From Cephalopachus bancanus (Eukaryota; Chordata; Mammalia; Primates; Tarsiidae): a DNA stretch of 64,000 bases. Below the pieces are notes generated by a model, which saw only the letters and a program-made list of their open reading frames with translations, ran no database searches and was not told the DNA's origin. The stretch spans positions 806,001 to 870,000 of the forward strand of contig JAPVLO010000404.1 in NCBI GenBank assembly GCA_027257055.1, given 5' to 3'. Shown piece after piece: positions 43,278 to 54,990 of this stretch; within the stretch, counting starts at the first letter, position 1, and every line of letters starts with the position of its first letter. The position numbers and the translations under genes are program-made.

Positions 43278-43565
43278 TGTGTGTGTGTGTCAGAGTCTCA
43301 CTCTGTCACCCTGGCTGGAGTGCAGTGGCATGCTCACGGCCACCCCAGTGTCGACCTGCTGGGCTCTGGCTATACTTTCACCTCAACCTTGCAAGTAGCT
43401 GGAACTACAGGTGTGTGCAACCACGCCAGCTAATTTTTGATTTATTATAGAGACGAGGTCTAGCCAAGTTGCCTGGCCTGGTCTCAAACCCACGGGTTCA
43501 GGCAACCCACTCGCCTCAGCCTCCCAAAGCGCTGGGACTACAGACTTGAACCACCGTGCCAGGCC
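43278..43565 (-). mobile_element. Alu SINE, antisense, with (GT)n tail
   Basis: Dimeric Alu whose tail has become GTGTGTGTGTGT. TSD GTTTTATT(A/C)TTTT lies at about 43265-43277 and 43567-43579 in L1 sequence. Confidence 0.93.
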
Positions 43566-43796
43566 AGTTTTATTCTTTTAATGGTTGAATAGTATCCCAT
43601 TCTGTTTGTGTGTGTATCTCACATTTTCTGTCTGTCCATCTATTGATGGGTCCTTGGGCTGATTCCATATCCTTGCTGTTGTGAATAGTGCCGTGATAAA
43701 TGTGAGAGCAGATATACCTTTGTTATGCCAATTTCTTTAACTTTAGAAAAATACTCAGTAGTTGGATCATATGGTAGTTCCATTTTTAGTTTGGGG

Positions 43797-44167
43797 TTTT
43801 TTTTTTTTTTTGAACTGGAGTACAGTGGCATGCTCACGGCCACTGCAAACTCGCCCTGCTGGGTTCAGGCCATTCTTCTGCCTCAGCCTCTCAAGTAGCT
43901 GGAACTACAGGTGCATGCCACCGTGCCCATCTAATTTTTTGATTTATTGTAGAGATGAGGTCTCGCCAAGTTGCCCAGGCTGCTCTCAAACCCCTGAGCT
44001 TAGGCAATCCTCTTGCCTCAGTCTCCCAAAGTGCTGGGATTACAGGCTTGCTTGGCTACTCTTCCTATTCTTTTTGTGTGTTTGTGTTTGTAGACTCTAT
44101 GTTGCCCAGGCTGATCTTGAGCTTTCTGGCCTCCGGGCCTCCAGAGAGCTGAGCCACCAAACCCGGC
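43797..44167 (-). mobile_element. Composite Alu, antisense
   Basis: An Alu with part of its right arm missing runs to about 44050. Its left-arm end (GAGCCACCAAACCCGGCC) lies at about 44149-44167. Between them about 97 bases, including another Alu-arm-like piece (CTCTATGTTGCCCAGGCTGA), appear to be inserted. The exact history is unclear. Confidence 0.75.
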
Positions 44168-44190
44168 CTCCTCTCCATATTCTGTTCTCT

Positions 44191-44470
44191 TTCTTTTCTT
44201 TCTTTTTGAGTCAGAGTCTCACTCCATCACCCAGGCTGGAGTGCAGTGTCATGCTCACGGCCACCGCAGCCTCGACTCGCTGGAATCAGTTTCTTCTTCC
44301 GCCTCAGCCTTCCAAACAGCTCTCACCATGAACAGCTAATTTTTTGATTTATTGTAGAGATGAGGTCTTGCCAAGTTGCCCAAACTGGTCTCTATCTCTT
44401 GGGCTCAGGAAGTCACTCGCCCCATCTCCTAAAGTGCTGGGATGACAGCTGTGAGCCACCACGCCCAGCT
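44191..44470 (-). mobile_element. Alu SINE, antisense
   Basis: TTTTTGAGTCAGAGTCTCAC through the TTTTTTGATTTATTGTAGAG linker to GTGAGCCACCACGCCCAGC. L1 sequence resumes immediately after it. Confidence 0.92.
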
Positions 44471-44972
44471 CATTTTTCATTTTTTGAGAAACTTCCGTAC
44501 TGTTTTCCATGGTGATTTTACTAATTTGCATTCTCACCAACAACATACCCCTAGTTCTCTTTTCTTTGCATGTTCATCAGCATTCAGAATGATGTTAGCT
44601 TTGAGTGCCTTATATGGCCTTTATTATTTTGAGATCTGTTCTTTCTGTGCCTCGTTTCTTGGGGGGATTGCCATGAAAGGATGCTAAATTTTATCATATG
44701 CTTGTTTTTTATTCTTTATTCTGTTGATAGGATGTATCACATTCATTGATTGGCATATGTTGAATCATCCTTGCATCTCTGGGATAAACCCCACTAGATC
44801 ATGATGTATTCTTTTTTTAATGTGCTGTTGAGTTCAGTTTGCTAGTGTTTTGTTGAAGATTTTTGCATCTATGTTCATCAGGGACATTGGCCTGTGTGTT
44901 CCTTTTTTGGTTGTGTCTTTGTGGTTTTGGTTTCAGTGTAATGCCTGCCTTGTAGAATGAGCAAGAGAGAAT

Positions 44973-46383
44973 TGCAGACTATATTATTAAGGCCCTTGCT
45001 TGTCACACTTCAATATTTACACCATATGCAACTCAAAGCTAATTGATAACAATAAAATAAAATAAAACAAAATTGTAATTTTATAAAAATTAGAATGTTT
45101 CATAATATGAATATATTTGGAATTGAAGCCAAGGAAAGCACATGGTACTGCTGAAAATATTTGTCCTTTTATGAGGTGCCAGATAACTCAGCAATTAACT
45201 GAGAGTTGGCCAAAAATAAAGGGCGACAACCTTCCTAGTCCACTGGCAGTTCTCATACTTGGGCTGCTGTTTCAGTGGGGCACCCCAGAACAAATGCACT
45301 GGAAATATGTACTACATTAGGGCTTTGCTCAGAAGTTTCCTTTTATTTGAGTTCATTGTGTTCAGTAGACATGCTAAAGGAAAATCTGTAATGTTGCTAC
45401 AGAATGACCCTTATGACGTAAACAATGAATGTAGTATACACTTCTTTCCATTACAAAGCGTCTACTGGCCTCACAATCCCACCAAAGGTTAAACATAGCC
45501 CCAAACTGAATCATGCCAAGATTGCATAGCCATTAATTTAGTAAGCTCAATGATTTTAAAGTTCAATTTTTAAAATCATGGGCAGATAACCCATTAATTT
45601 TAAAAAATACCCCATTTATATTATTGAGAATATGAGGACTTTAGAATCACTGGAATTGTGAATCTTATCATTACTAGGGGAATTCAGTATTTTAAAGCTT
45701 CATGAATTTCTTTTATTCCTTTCTGGCAGAATTCAATGTGATCTTGGCTTATTTTGAAAATTTAGGTCAAATTTTTTTGTCTAAAATGAAACTAAAACAT
45801 TTAAAGATATGTGATATGCCTTATATTGGCTTTCATTTTCATGGAAAGATCATTTCTGTGTACATCCCATTCATATGTAGTGGTATGTGGGAGTATTTGA
45901 GGGCAACAAGCTTCATGTTTATTTCAATGCAGTTAAAATTTAAACATTTCTTGCCCTGAAAACCAGAGAAATCTGGAATTTAGTAGATAAACTATACTTT
46001 GTAGCAGATCTAAATGTACTTAGTATCAGTTGTGCTTTTCCTACTGGGGCAACTTGAATATCTGAACAAATTTAATCAACTAACCCACTAGACATTGTAA
46101 CAGATTGAAATATAGATGTTCTCAGTCTCAATGTACTTTCACTCAAGATTTGTAGACAAAGTAAACGTATTGCCCAATTAAAGAATAATTGAAGTCATCT
46201 GTCATCAGAGTTGAGCTAGGGAGAGAGTCCCACAAGAGTAATGAGATTCAAACTAATATCAAAGAATTTAGATACATAGAGGAGAGTCGACAAACAGAAG
46301 ATAGACATGTATGCAAATACGTAGAGGAGGTGTGGTATTAAATATTTATATCTATTTGTAAATATAGAAATATGCACGTCTGG

Positions 46384-46384
<1 letters not shown>
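44973..46384. other. Unique AT-rich sequence, nothing recognised
   Basis: Short AAAAT repeats near 45047-45070. The ORFs at 45117-45492 and 45702-45959 show no domain or splice context. Confidence 0.5.
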
Positions 46385-46424
<40 letters not shown>

Positions 46425-46441
46425 CACACACACACACACAC
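46385..46441 (+). repeat. (CA)n microsatellite
   Basis: About 28 CA units with one CG interruption. Confidence 0.98.
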
Positions 46442-46514
46442 TTATCCCTGCAGGATTAAAAACACCAAAGGGACTGAGATGCAGTCGCTGATCTTGTGGT
46501 TAGGAGTAACAGGT

Positions 46515-46735
46515 CTGTGGTCAAACTGCTTTTGGCTTCATGTCCCAGCATTTCTAATTAACTCTGTGATGCTGGGCAAATTACCTACCCTTTCTAAGCC
46601 TTGGCTTTTGCATATGTCTAACAGGGATGACTATACCACTACCCGATGGCAATGTAAACATTGAAAGAGAAAAAGTAATTAGAATAGTGTCTAGCATGTA
46701 GATAGAAATTGATAAATGCTTACTATTACTTTTCT
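46515..46735 (+). mobile_element. MIR SINE
   Basis: CTCTGTGATGCTGGGCAAAT, TACCTACCCTTTCTAAGCCT, and 3' side AATAGTGTCTAGCATGTAGA, GATAAATGCTTACTATTAC. A long, fairly complete copy. Confidence 0.87.
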
Positions 46736-47689
46736 GTTTGTGGAGGTGCGTTCATAATTTGGTTACCTTTGATGTATTGCTAAAAGTTCTTTGAGACCAA
46801 GCCTAAATCTTACTTTTAATTAATTAGTTCATTCAACATTCAGGTTTTGAGCATCCATTTATGCTCAAGAAGAGATAGGTTATTTAATGATGGGCATATG
46901 ATCTTTGTACATTTTACATAATTAATACTTGTTGCAATAAAGTAAATAATTATCAGCTGACGAAAGTGCATATTGCCTTAAGGGTTAGTCACTTTTCTTT
47001 CCTTGGTAGTTCCACTTGTACTTATTATAGCCTTTGTAGAGTTTTAGTATAATTATACAATATACTTGCTTGGTATATCATCGTTTGTGTGTCTGTCCCA
47101 GTAAAGAAACTAGCCTGCCATATGTGGTCAAGCTCATTGTTACAAAACACGCTTTTCTTATTTCAATAACAAAATTCTGAGTTACATAAAAATTACCGAA
47201 CAGATTTACAACAATGTAACTAATCTTAGTTATTTCATTTGCTTGATATTTCAGTCTTTAATGGATTTAAGATTGAAATGCCTTTTTATCTAATGAAAGT
47301 CATGGCAGAATTTTATTGCAGTACAAGGTGCATGCAATACACTGATAGTAGTTGACATCCATATAAATTGTTGTGATGGATTGCATGATTAATATTTTAA
47401 AAAGAACATATTTTTACTTCTCGTTGTAAGAAATGAAATCAGTATCTTTTGAGGTCAAACAGTTGCTCTAGGAGTCATTAATAGAATTGGATACTGCCGG
47501 AGATGATCTATGATGTCAAGCCCCTGTGATCTGATAATCCCCTTTATACTTGTTCTTTTCTGAAGTAAAGCTGCTCTGTTAATCTCATGTGTTTTTAATT
47601 TCAATTCATCTACTTGTGCCTTGATAGACGAGAAAGTCTCCTAACAATAATTCCCCAAATTTGCTTCTTTGCCTTTTAAAACCTAACAA
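46736..47689. other. Unique AT-rich sequence, nothing recognised
   Basis: No repeat is confidently visible and there is no exon-like ORF. Confidence 0.55.
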
Positions 47690-47850
47690 AATAATAGAGC
47701 ATAGAATTCTAGAACTAAAAGAGAATAGACATTGTCTTTCACAATCCCTTTACTTTACAGATGAGGGAACTGAGGCCTGCAGAGTTACTATACTTGCTTA
47801 AGACAATAGTGATAAAACCATCAATTCAGAGATGAATTGAAAGATGGTGG
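47690..47850 (-). mobile_element. MIR SINE, antisense
   Basis: TTTACTTTACAGATGAGGGA, ACTGAGGCCTGCAGAGTTAC, TTGCTTAAGACAATAG, a clear antisense MIR core. Confidence 0.85.
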
Positions 47851-48429
47851 TTGTAGAAGGGAGGTGTATAGGAGTTATTCTTGGGAAGAAGTATATTTTT
47901 TGTATTTTTTTTTCTCATCAGTCTTTGAACTTTTAAGGGGCTCAAGGTTATCTTCCGCTCAAATACACATTAAAATAAAGCCGTATGAGGCTTATTTTTG
48001 GTAAAAGTTAACCATACAGTTCCTCAATTTATATTGAAGTGCAAAGATTTTATCTTTGACTTGCTCATTCAATTTTAAATAAGAAAAAATAGGGTTGGAG
48101 GATTTATGCCAATGAATTTCAGGATAATGTTGTATTGGCATTAGGATAGACATTAAAAGTCAATAAAACTAATAGAGTCTAGAAATAATCTTATGCGTAT
48201 ATGATCAAGTGATTTTCTATCTGTAATGCCTAAGTAATTTGATAAAGAAAAAGATAGCAGTTTAACAATTAGTGCTGAATGTTTTGACATATATATGGGA
48301 AAAAAACTAGGATCATAACTTAATTACATAAACTATGCAATTTTAACATATTATTTTACATAATATGTAAAATATATACATATATCTTATATATATGTCT
48401 TGCTCTTATTATTTTACACAATATGTAGA
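47851..48429. other. AT-rich sequence, nothing recognised
   Basis: Contains small AT palindromes such as ATTTTACATAATATGTAAAA near 48353. No gene or nameable repeat. Confidence 0.5.
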
Positions 48430-48700
48430 AATTAACTCAAAATGGACCTAAATATACACTTAAAGCTTAATATATTCATTTCTAGAAGGAAACATAGAAA
48501 CAATCTATGTGACCACGTGTTAAGTAAAGATTTCTTAGCACGCAGAGAAAGCATACATCATAAAATAAATAAATAAATGGGAAATATTCAAACCTAAAAA
48601 TGTTTGCCCTTTGAATGACACTATTCAGAAAATAAAATAAAACTATCTTGTAGAGAATTTGTTTTCAGAATATATAAATAACTCTTTAAAATCAATGTGG

Positions 48701-49020
48701 CCGGCTGGGCATGGTAGCTCAAGCCTGTAATCCCAGCACTTTGGGAGGTTGAGGTGAAAGGATTGCCTGGGCCCGCAGGTTCAGGTCCAGCCTGGACAAC
48801 ATGGTGAGACCTCGTCTCTACAGTAAATAAAAAAATTAACCAGGCGTGGTAGCGCATGCCTATAATTCCAGCTACTTAGAAGGCTGAGGCGGAAGGATTG
48901 CTGGAGCCCAGCAGGTCGACGCTGGGGTGACCATGAGCGTGTCACTGTACTCCAACCGGGGCAACAGAGTGAGACTTCAACTCAAAAATAAATGAATAAA
49001 AATAAATAAATAACCCCCCC
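48701..49020 (+). mobile_element. Alu SINE inside L1M
   Basis: CCGGCTGGGCATGGTAGCTC to GAGTGAGACTTCAACTC with an (AAAT)n tail and a C8 run. The flanks AAAATCAATGTGG and AAAATCAGTATGG form a probable TSD. Confidence 0.93.
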
Positions 49021-49433
49021 CAAAAATCAGTATGGAGAAAAACAGTAAGATAAAATTATGGGCAAAAAATTTGAGTATATATTTCACAAAAGAAGAAATG
49101 TACATGGAAAATAAACACACGAAAAGATGCTCAACATTATTGGTTCTTAGTAAAATGTAATTCAAAACCATAATAAAATACCGCTATATTCCCACTAAAA
49201 TGACTGAAGTAAACGCAAACCAAAACAAGCCTCAAAATAGTAAGTTAGGCAAAGGTGCCGAACACCTGGAACTCTCATACACTAGTGCTGGAAACGTTTA
49301 GCATTTAGTTTAACATTTACTCAAGTTAAATGTGGTAACTGAGTAATTTGTTTTAATGTAAAACATACACTTACCAAATGACTCAGAAATCCCAGTCCCA
49401 GGTATGTACCCAAGAGAAATGAAAACATATGTC

Positions 49434-49498
49434 ACTCCAGTCTGGGCGACAGAGTGAGACTCCAACTCAAAAAAAACAAAAAAAACAAAAAAAACAAA
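49434..49498 (+). mobile_element. Micro-Alu: last ~36 bases of Alu plus A-rich tail
   Basis: ACTCCAGTCTGGGCGACAGA through GAGACTCCAACTC plus (A7-8 C)n tail. A perfect 12-bp TSD (AAAACATATGTC) lies at 49422-49433 and 49499-49510. The 3' end is the young type, so this is a recent L1-mediated insertion of a very short cDNA. Confidence 0.95.
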
Positions 49499-49737
49499 AA
49501 AACATATGTCCTTACAAATATTGTGTTGTGCTTGAATGCTCATTGCAACTTTGTAAGGTGTGGGGGAATGTGATTTATCACATACAGGCAAGGGGGTGTC
49601 TTTGGAGTGATGGAAAAATTCTCTATCTTGATTGCTGTGATATTACAGAACTGTGTACATTATTCAACTTGAAGTTGATAGATTTCAATATTTAATATTT
49701 TTAATTTTTCATATTTTTACAAGTATACTTATTTTAT

Positions 49738-50024
49738 TTTATTTTGTTTTGGAGTCTCACTCTGTCACCCAGGCAGAAGTGCATTGGCATGCTCTCAGCC
49801 ACCCCAACGTCAACCTGCTGGGCTCAGGCGATCCTTTTACCTCAGCCTTCCAAGTAACTGGAACTACAGGTGCCTGCTACCAAGCCCGGCTAATTTTTAA
49901 ATTTACTGTAGAGATGAGGTCTCGCCAAGTTGCCCAGGCTGTTCTCTAACCCGTGGGCTCAGGCAGTCCCCCAACTTGGCCTCCCAAAGTGCTGGGATTA
50001 CAGGCTTGAGTCACCGTGCCTAGC
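49738..50024 (-). mobile_element. Alu SINE, antisense
   Basis: GTTTTGGAGTCTCACTCTGT through TTTTTAAATTTACTGTAGAG to TTGAGTCACCGTGCCTAGC. (TTTTA)n lies at the tail. Confidence 0.92.
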
Positions 50025-50059
50025 TGCTGATTTTAAAATTGACACTTGACCAATTTAGT

Positions 50060-50690
50060 AAACATGGGATCTATATAAACACTGACCCTTTCACGATATA
50101 CAGACATTAGTTTCATATGGACCATGGTACTTAACATAAAGGATAAGATGATAAAACTTCTAGAAGAATAAATAGGAAAACTTGCTGTGCCCTTTGGATA
50201 GCAAAGATCTTAGAATATAAAATACACAAAATGCAAAACACACTAAGCGCAATGATAATTTGACTCCAAAATATTAAAAGCTTTGCACCAGAGACACTTT
50301 TAAAAAATTGAACAAGCAAATCACAAACTGAAGGAAATATACCTGGCAAAGTAATTGCATAAATATATAAGAAACTCTTACAAAAATTAATAATTAAAAT
50401 ACCAAAACACAATTAAAAATGGTCAATATACTTGACAAGACACTTAATAAAAGATGATATACTAAAGGCACATGAAAATGTTCTCAAGTTACCAGGGAAA
50501 TGCAAATTGAAACCACAGTTTGATATAATTTAATAACTGGAAAAATGTCTAAAGTTGAAAAAAATGATAGTACAATGCTGGTGAGAATCTGCAACTACTG
50601 GAATTCTCATACATTGTGGGTTGAAATATAAAATATTAAATCACCTTGAAAAAAAGCGAGTAGTAAAATAAACACAAACTATTTTACTGG
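50060..50690 (+). mobile_element. Ancient L1M ORF2 fragment
   Basis: ATGATAAAACTTCTAGAAGA, TTGACAAGACACTTAATAAA, GGGAAATGCAAATTGAAACC and TACAATGCTGGTGAGAATCT appear in L1 ORF2 C-terminal order. Very degraded. Confidence 0.75.
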
Positions 50691-50699
50691 AAATAGAAA

Positions 50700-50860
50700 A
50701 TAGTTCAGCAGCGTGTTGCCACGTGCCTGCCTCTGTCCTCTCTCCCTCCCGCCCCTAGCAGTGCCTGGCATCTGCTGATCCCACCCACGCAAGCCTCCAA
50801 CAAATAGTGGTCAAAAGAACTCACTTTACTGAAAGATAAGTGAGCATCAAAAAGGAAAGA
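50700..50860 (-). mobile_element. LINE-1 3'-UTR fragment, antisense
   Basis: A GC-rich pocket whose reverse complement (GCCAGGCACTGCTAGGGGCG, GAGGCAGGCACGTGGCAACA) parallels the 3' UTR of the L1 at 15327-17075 (about 16885-16960). Confidence 0.75.
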
Positions 50861-51004
50861 ATGAAAGATATATGTGAAGAAACTAAATAATAATAACCAT
50901 AGCAATAATAATAATGGAATCAGAGATAAACAAATGGAAGACAAAGAATATCACATGAAAAATACTATTGTGAGAGTTGATAACTTTAATCAAGCACGAG
51001 AGAG

Positions 51005-51347
51005 ATGTAATTGTCAATGTAATGGTCTTGGGAGGTTGGGCCCGAAATTAATTATTAGGCCATAAGGGTGAGTTTAATGGCTTTTTAAAAAGGTTTGGGG
51101 GAGTGAATTCTCTCTCTTTGCTCTTCTGCTCCTCTGCCATGCAAGAAGCAGTATTCTACCCCTCCAGAGAATGTAGGATTCAGGCACCGTTTTGGAAGCA
51201 GAGACCAGACTCTCACCAGACACCAAACCTGCTGTCACTTGATCTTGCACTTCCTAGCCACCAAAGCTCTAAAAGATAATTTTTTGTTCTTTAGGAATGA
51301 TCCAGTCTCAAGTATTCTGTTACAGCAGCGCACAACAGACTAAGACA
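51005..51347 (+). mobile_element. MLT1-type MaLR solo LTR
   Basis: AATGGTCTTGGGAGGTTGGG, GGCCATAAGGGTGAG, TCTCACCAGACACCAAACCT, TTGATCTTGCACTTCCTAGC and the 3' end CACAACAGACTAAGACA. The 5' boundary is approximate. More diverged than the copy at 39658. Confidence 0.88.
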
Positions 51348-51606
51348 GTAGCAGACAATATTGACCTGTCAAACAAAAGACTACATAGAACAACTGAAGG
51401 GGACATGAATTAGCAGAAGATGGCAAAAAAAAAAAAAAAAATGGAGGCAAGTAGTAAAATCAACATAAAAATAAAGACCGAAAGACCGACTTGGTAGCAG
51501 GAGAAATTTACAATGAAAAGGGAGAATTACTAATGATAGACTTACTTAAGAGTACATTTTCTGAATAAGAGTATGTTCAAATGCAAAACAAAGTACCAAA
51601 TAACCA

Positions 51607-51730
51607 GGTCCGCTATTAGGGAAAGAGCACACCAGCTAGAAGCCCAAACTTCACCTGCATACAATCTACTTATGTAGCAAATCCTCACTCGTACTCCACA
51701 ACTGTAAAATAAGATGAAATAAAATAAAAC
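51607..51730 (+). mobile_element. LINE-1 3'-UTR stub, sense
   Basis: CACCAGCTAGAAGCCCAAAC, TTCACCTGCATACAATCTAC and ACTGTAAAATAAGATGAAAT match the tail of the L1 at 15327-17075. A possible short TSD around ATAACCAG / ATAAAACCAG. Confidence 0.85.
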
Positions 51731-51959
51731 CAGTGGGATCAGGACTTTGTTCTAGAAATAAGAGACACTGCCCTTTGTCACAGGGTAGGCATATGAATGA
51801 CTTATTTCAGATTTTATTCTTTTCACTTAACTTAAATTGACACTGCAGTGTTGTTTTAGTTTTGAAGCCCACATGGGGATACATTCTAATTTCTTCAAGG
51901 TTCAGGGCCTCTATGATGCTGATTTCATCCTATAGTTATCCGGAATCAAGCTCCTACCC

Positions 51960-52990
51960 CTATCATCTTCTGGAGACTTTTTACAGGCAGCTAATGACCC
52001 CCTGATTTCTCTGTTTAATAATCACTTCTCAATCCTTATCTTGTCTGGCCTCTTTGTGTGAAGAGCTGTGTCTTTCATACCTCCTTAGAGCTTCTTAAGC
52101 CATTTGCCTCTGTCACTGTTTTCTCCTTACTTTCTTTTTTAAAAAAAATCCTTTTAGTCTTCTCACTATCCTTCATTCAAGAGTCTCCCTTCAGCCGGGC
52201 TTGGTGACTCAGCCTGTAATCCCGCGCTTTGGGAGGCCAAGGAGAGTGGATTGCCTGAGCCCGCGGGTTCGAGACCTGCCTGGGCAGGCGAGACCTCATC
52301 TCTACAATAAATCAAAAAATTAGCCGGGCGTGGCAGCGCTCGCCTATAGTTCCGGCTACTTGGAAGGCTAAGGCAGAAGGATTGCTGGAGCCCAGCAGGT
52401 CGAGGCTGCGGTGGCCGGGAGCGGCCACTGCACTCCATTCTGGGAGATGGAGTGAGACTCCAACTCAAAAAAAAGAGTCTCCCTTCAAATTATTTTCTTA
52501 TTGCCACGAGAATACATTTCTACAGTGAAGAGCTGAACATTTTGTTCTCCTGCTTACAATTATTCAAAAACTCCTGCCTCCATTATATACGGAATAAAGT
52601 TCATACCATTTAGCATTACGTTGAAATACTAACGTGTTTTGTCTCTTACATGTCTTTCCAACTGTGTTCCCACTGTTTTTTCCCTGCATATTTCATTATT
52701 CAGAGCTATACAAACTACATATAATTCACCAAACATACCACAATGCTGAATGTCTCTGTGATGATTCTTCCAACTGGATTATTCTTCCAACAACTTTCCT
52801 CTGATGAAGTCCATTCATCCTGAAGATCTATGCTCTGGGGCAAATTTAGGGTTTTCCATTCAGTACTAATAGGTCTCTTCCATGCATTGCTTTCTACATA
52901 CGCATAACGTTCATTCAACATTTCAGTGTCTTAGATTATGAGCTCTTTGGTAGGCAGGCTGATTGTCTTCTGTTGTTAGTGTTCTGTCAT
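51960..52990 (+). mobile_element. L2, sense, diverged, interrupted by an Alu
   Basis: After the Alu, TGTTCTCCTGCTTACAATTA, TTCAAAAACTCCTGCCTCCA and AATAAAGTTCATACCATTTA follow the L2 order seen more clearly at 20450-20530. The stretch before the Alu is less certain. Confidence 0.6.
52194..52472 (+). mobile_element. Alu SINE, young, full length
   Basis: GCCGGGCTTGGTGACTCAGC to GGAGTGAGACTCCAACTC with a short A-tail. A perfect 15-bp TSD (AAGAGTCTCCCTTCA) lies at 52179-52193 and 52473-52487. Confidence 0.97.
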
Positions 52991-53587
52991 ATTGTAAACA
53001 TATACAATGTATTTTTTTAAAGTAAATAAATGGAGGTATTATAAGATTTAGGATTGAGACCATGTCTCATTTCCCATTAGGTGTTAAAAATCATGGCCAG
53101 ATGATAATGAAACAGGGGAGCTCATAGATGTAAATTCCGAATATGGAGGTGATTTTGTCTCTGTTCAGTATTACTTACAGTATTAGATTTAACAAATGAT
53201 AATGACAGTTGTTTTATTGTCATCTGGGCAAAGATAAAAAAGAAAATAAAAATACTACTTCAAATCATCTATGATAATTCTCTAAGAAGTGAATAGGGAG
53301 AATTTGTGTAACTTTTGTGGGCTATAGTTGAAGTATGTTGCGCTTTTTTTGCATCACAGCCAGCGGAACAGATGTTAAACTCTATAATTTGAATTGGCTG
53401 TTGTTAAGAGAATGACCTACTTATGACGATCTAAAATGCAGAGGTAAGGCCAAAAACTTTTGTGACTCGGGCAATGTTATTTAGCTTTATGAAAAAAGAG
53501 AAAAATAGATATGACTTCTTATTCATCAATTACTGAAGGAGAGTACAGGATTACATTTATGTTTAGATAATAATTTGTCAGTCTTTG
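52991..53587. other. Unique AT-rich sequence, nothing recognised
   Basis: No recognised repeat or exon-like ORF. Confidence 0.55.
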
Positions 53588-53596
53588 ATATTTCTT

Positions 53597-53845
53597 TTTT
53601 TTTTTTTTTTGAGTTGGAGTCTCACTCTGTCGCCCAGGCTGGAGTGCAGTGGCCGCTCCCGGCCACCGCAGCCTCACCTGCTGGGCTCCAGTGATCCTTC
53701 TGCCTCCGCCTTCCAAGTAGCCGGAACTACAGGCGCACGCTACCACGCCCGGCTAATTTTTTGATTTTATTGTAGAGATGAGGTCTCGCTGCCCAGGCGG
53801 GTCTCAAACCCGCGGGCTCAGGCAATCCACTCACCTCAGCCTCCC
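53597..53845 (-). mobile_element. Alu SINE with 5' truncation, antisense
   Basis: Young-type sequence ending at CACCTCAGCCTCCC, so the first ~30 bases of the left arm are missing. TSD ATATTTCTT lies at 53588-53596 and 53846-53854, showing the truncation happened at insertion, as at 9690-9933. Confidence 0.95.
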
Positions 53846-53854
53846 ATATTTCTT

Positions 53855-54219
53855 GTAAGCATCCATGAATAGACTTTAGTCTAAGAGACTTCGAATGAAT
53901 GCCATTTCAGACATTATATTATTTATTCGTCTTGTAATTTGTTCTTTAGTGATGATGTTAAAGTTTCCTTTGTCAGATTTTTCTTGACCCTCCTGTCCAG
54001 ATCCCTGGAGACTGTGAAGCAGTTGTTATATTCTCCTGTAACAGGAAAATTCAGACATAAATAGCTCTAAATCAGAGTTATGTATGGTCATGTTATTTTA
54101 ATGTATTTCTCAAAAGGAGGTGAGATTGAAAGAGGGCATCTTTGTGGTGAGGTGAAGAGAGTAAGACTTAGTGAAATGTTTTTGGGAGATCGTTATTTAG
54201 CAAAGCATTTCATGAGCAT
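53855..54219. other. Unique sequence, nothing recognised
   Basis: No recognised repeat or exon-like ORF. Confidence 0.5.
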
Positions 54220-54340
54220 CTGCTTACATGCAAGACCCTGACAGACATCGTTCACTCTTTTATTTAATCCTCATGGTAACCCTGGGAGAGAGGAGGCATT
54301 GTCTCTATTTTAATAAATAAGAACACTGTTTCAGAGTGCT
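54220..54340 (-). mobile_element. MIR SINE, antisense
   Basis: TTTTATTTAATCCTCATGGT, AACCCTGGGAGAGAGGAGGC and CTCTATTTTAATAAATAAGA match the antisense MIR order. Confidence 0.75.
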
Positions 54341-54344
54341 TATG

Positions 54345-54586
54345 CTTTCCTTTATCCAACAACCATTTATTGAGCAGTACCGAAGGCCGTGTACTGTATA
54401 GCCATTGAGGAATCATGGATGAAAAGGCATAATTACTCTCCTCAAGGGATGAGGAGTCTGTATTCGGGTGTTAATGAACAACTGAATCAACTAGTATGAT
54501 ACACGAGTATGATAGAGATAATTCCCAATTTGTGGTAACAGCAAGGAAGACCAGGGAAGGCTTCACAGAGAAGGTATACCAGTGTA
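54345..54586 (-). repeat. Left arm of a 242-bp inverted repeat (L2-derived)
   Basis: Antisense L2 3'-end sequence (AACAACCATTTATTGAGCAG through AAGGCTTCACAGAGAAGGTA). It is the reverse complement of 54991-55232 with, by hand alignment, about 15 substitutions and two 4-base indels over about 240 bases, i.e. roughly 93-94% identity. Confidence 0.93.
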
Positions 54587-54990
54587 AGATTCAAGTAAAT
54601 TGCTGAATGTACCACACTTTAAGTGGACAGAATTGGAATCCCAATACATGGTTTTCTGAATCTAGTTTCAAAAACCTTTTCTGTACACAGCACTGGTTTG
54701 CATTAAATATAGCTATATTGTATTGGAGGGTCTGCAAACGCCTATTACTAGCACCAAAAATATTACTGCTCTTGTCTTCCTAAAAGCATGCAATGATTTA
54801 GCACTTTCTTATATTGATCATGTATTATTGAAGCCATATCAAGAATATGCAGAGCAAATACTTGTTTTCACCAATAGAAATTCAAGGTCAGAAGGATCAA
54901 ATGACTCATTAAGAACTTCATAGTCACTAACTGAACTCTTATTGGTAGCTAAGGATCAGCGAGAAGAAGTCTTGTTGTTTGTGAATTAGC
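54587..54990. other. Spacer between inverted-repeat arms
   Basis: 404 bp of AT-rich sequence with no recognised element. A 66-codon frame (54723-54923) has no domain I recognise, and I do not call it a gene. Confidence 0.6.

Larger units (their letters stand above)
42885..44972 (-). mobile_element. Old LINE-1, antisense, with three Alu insertions
   Basis: The 3' UTR (GTATTTGGGATGTCCATCAC, TATAGTCACCCTACTCCACT) is followed by the ORF2 C-terminus (TCCATATCCTTGCTGTTGTG, GTTGGATCATATGGTAGTTC). After an internal deletion near 44580 comes reverse-transcriptase-region sequence (CCTTGCATCTCTGGGATAAA, ATGCCTGCCTTGTAGAATGA). The L1 type (L1PB/L1M-like) is older than the L1s at 11745-17075. Confidence 0.85.
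48430..49730 (+). mobile_element. Ancient L1M (ORF2 end and 3' UTR), interrupted
   Basis: AATTAACTCAAAATGGACCT, TTCACAAAAGAAGAAATGTA, ACTGGAACTCTCATACACTA-like segments and a 3' UTR with TTTGGAGTGATGGAAAAATT and CTATCTTGATTGCTGTGATA. It is split by an Alu at 48701 and a micro-Alu at 49434. Strongly diverged. Confidence 0.8.

Noticed and set aside
43762..44331. 189-codon open frame, plus strand
   Set aside because: It lies almost wholly in antisense Alu copies inside an old L1.
54723..54923. 66-codon frame in the inverted-repeat spacer as a small gene
   Set aside because: No domain, no homology I recognise and no promoter or splice context. An open frame of this length is expected by chance in 64 kb.
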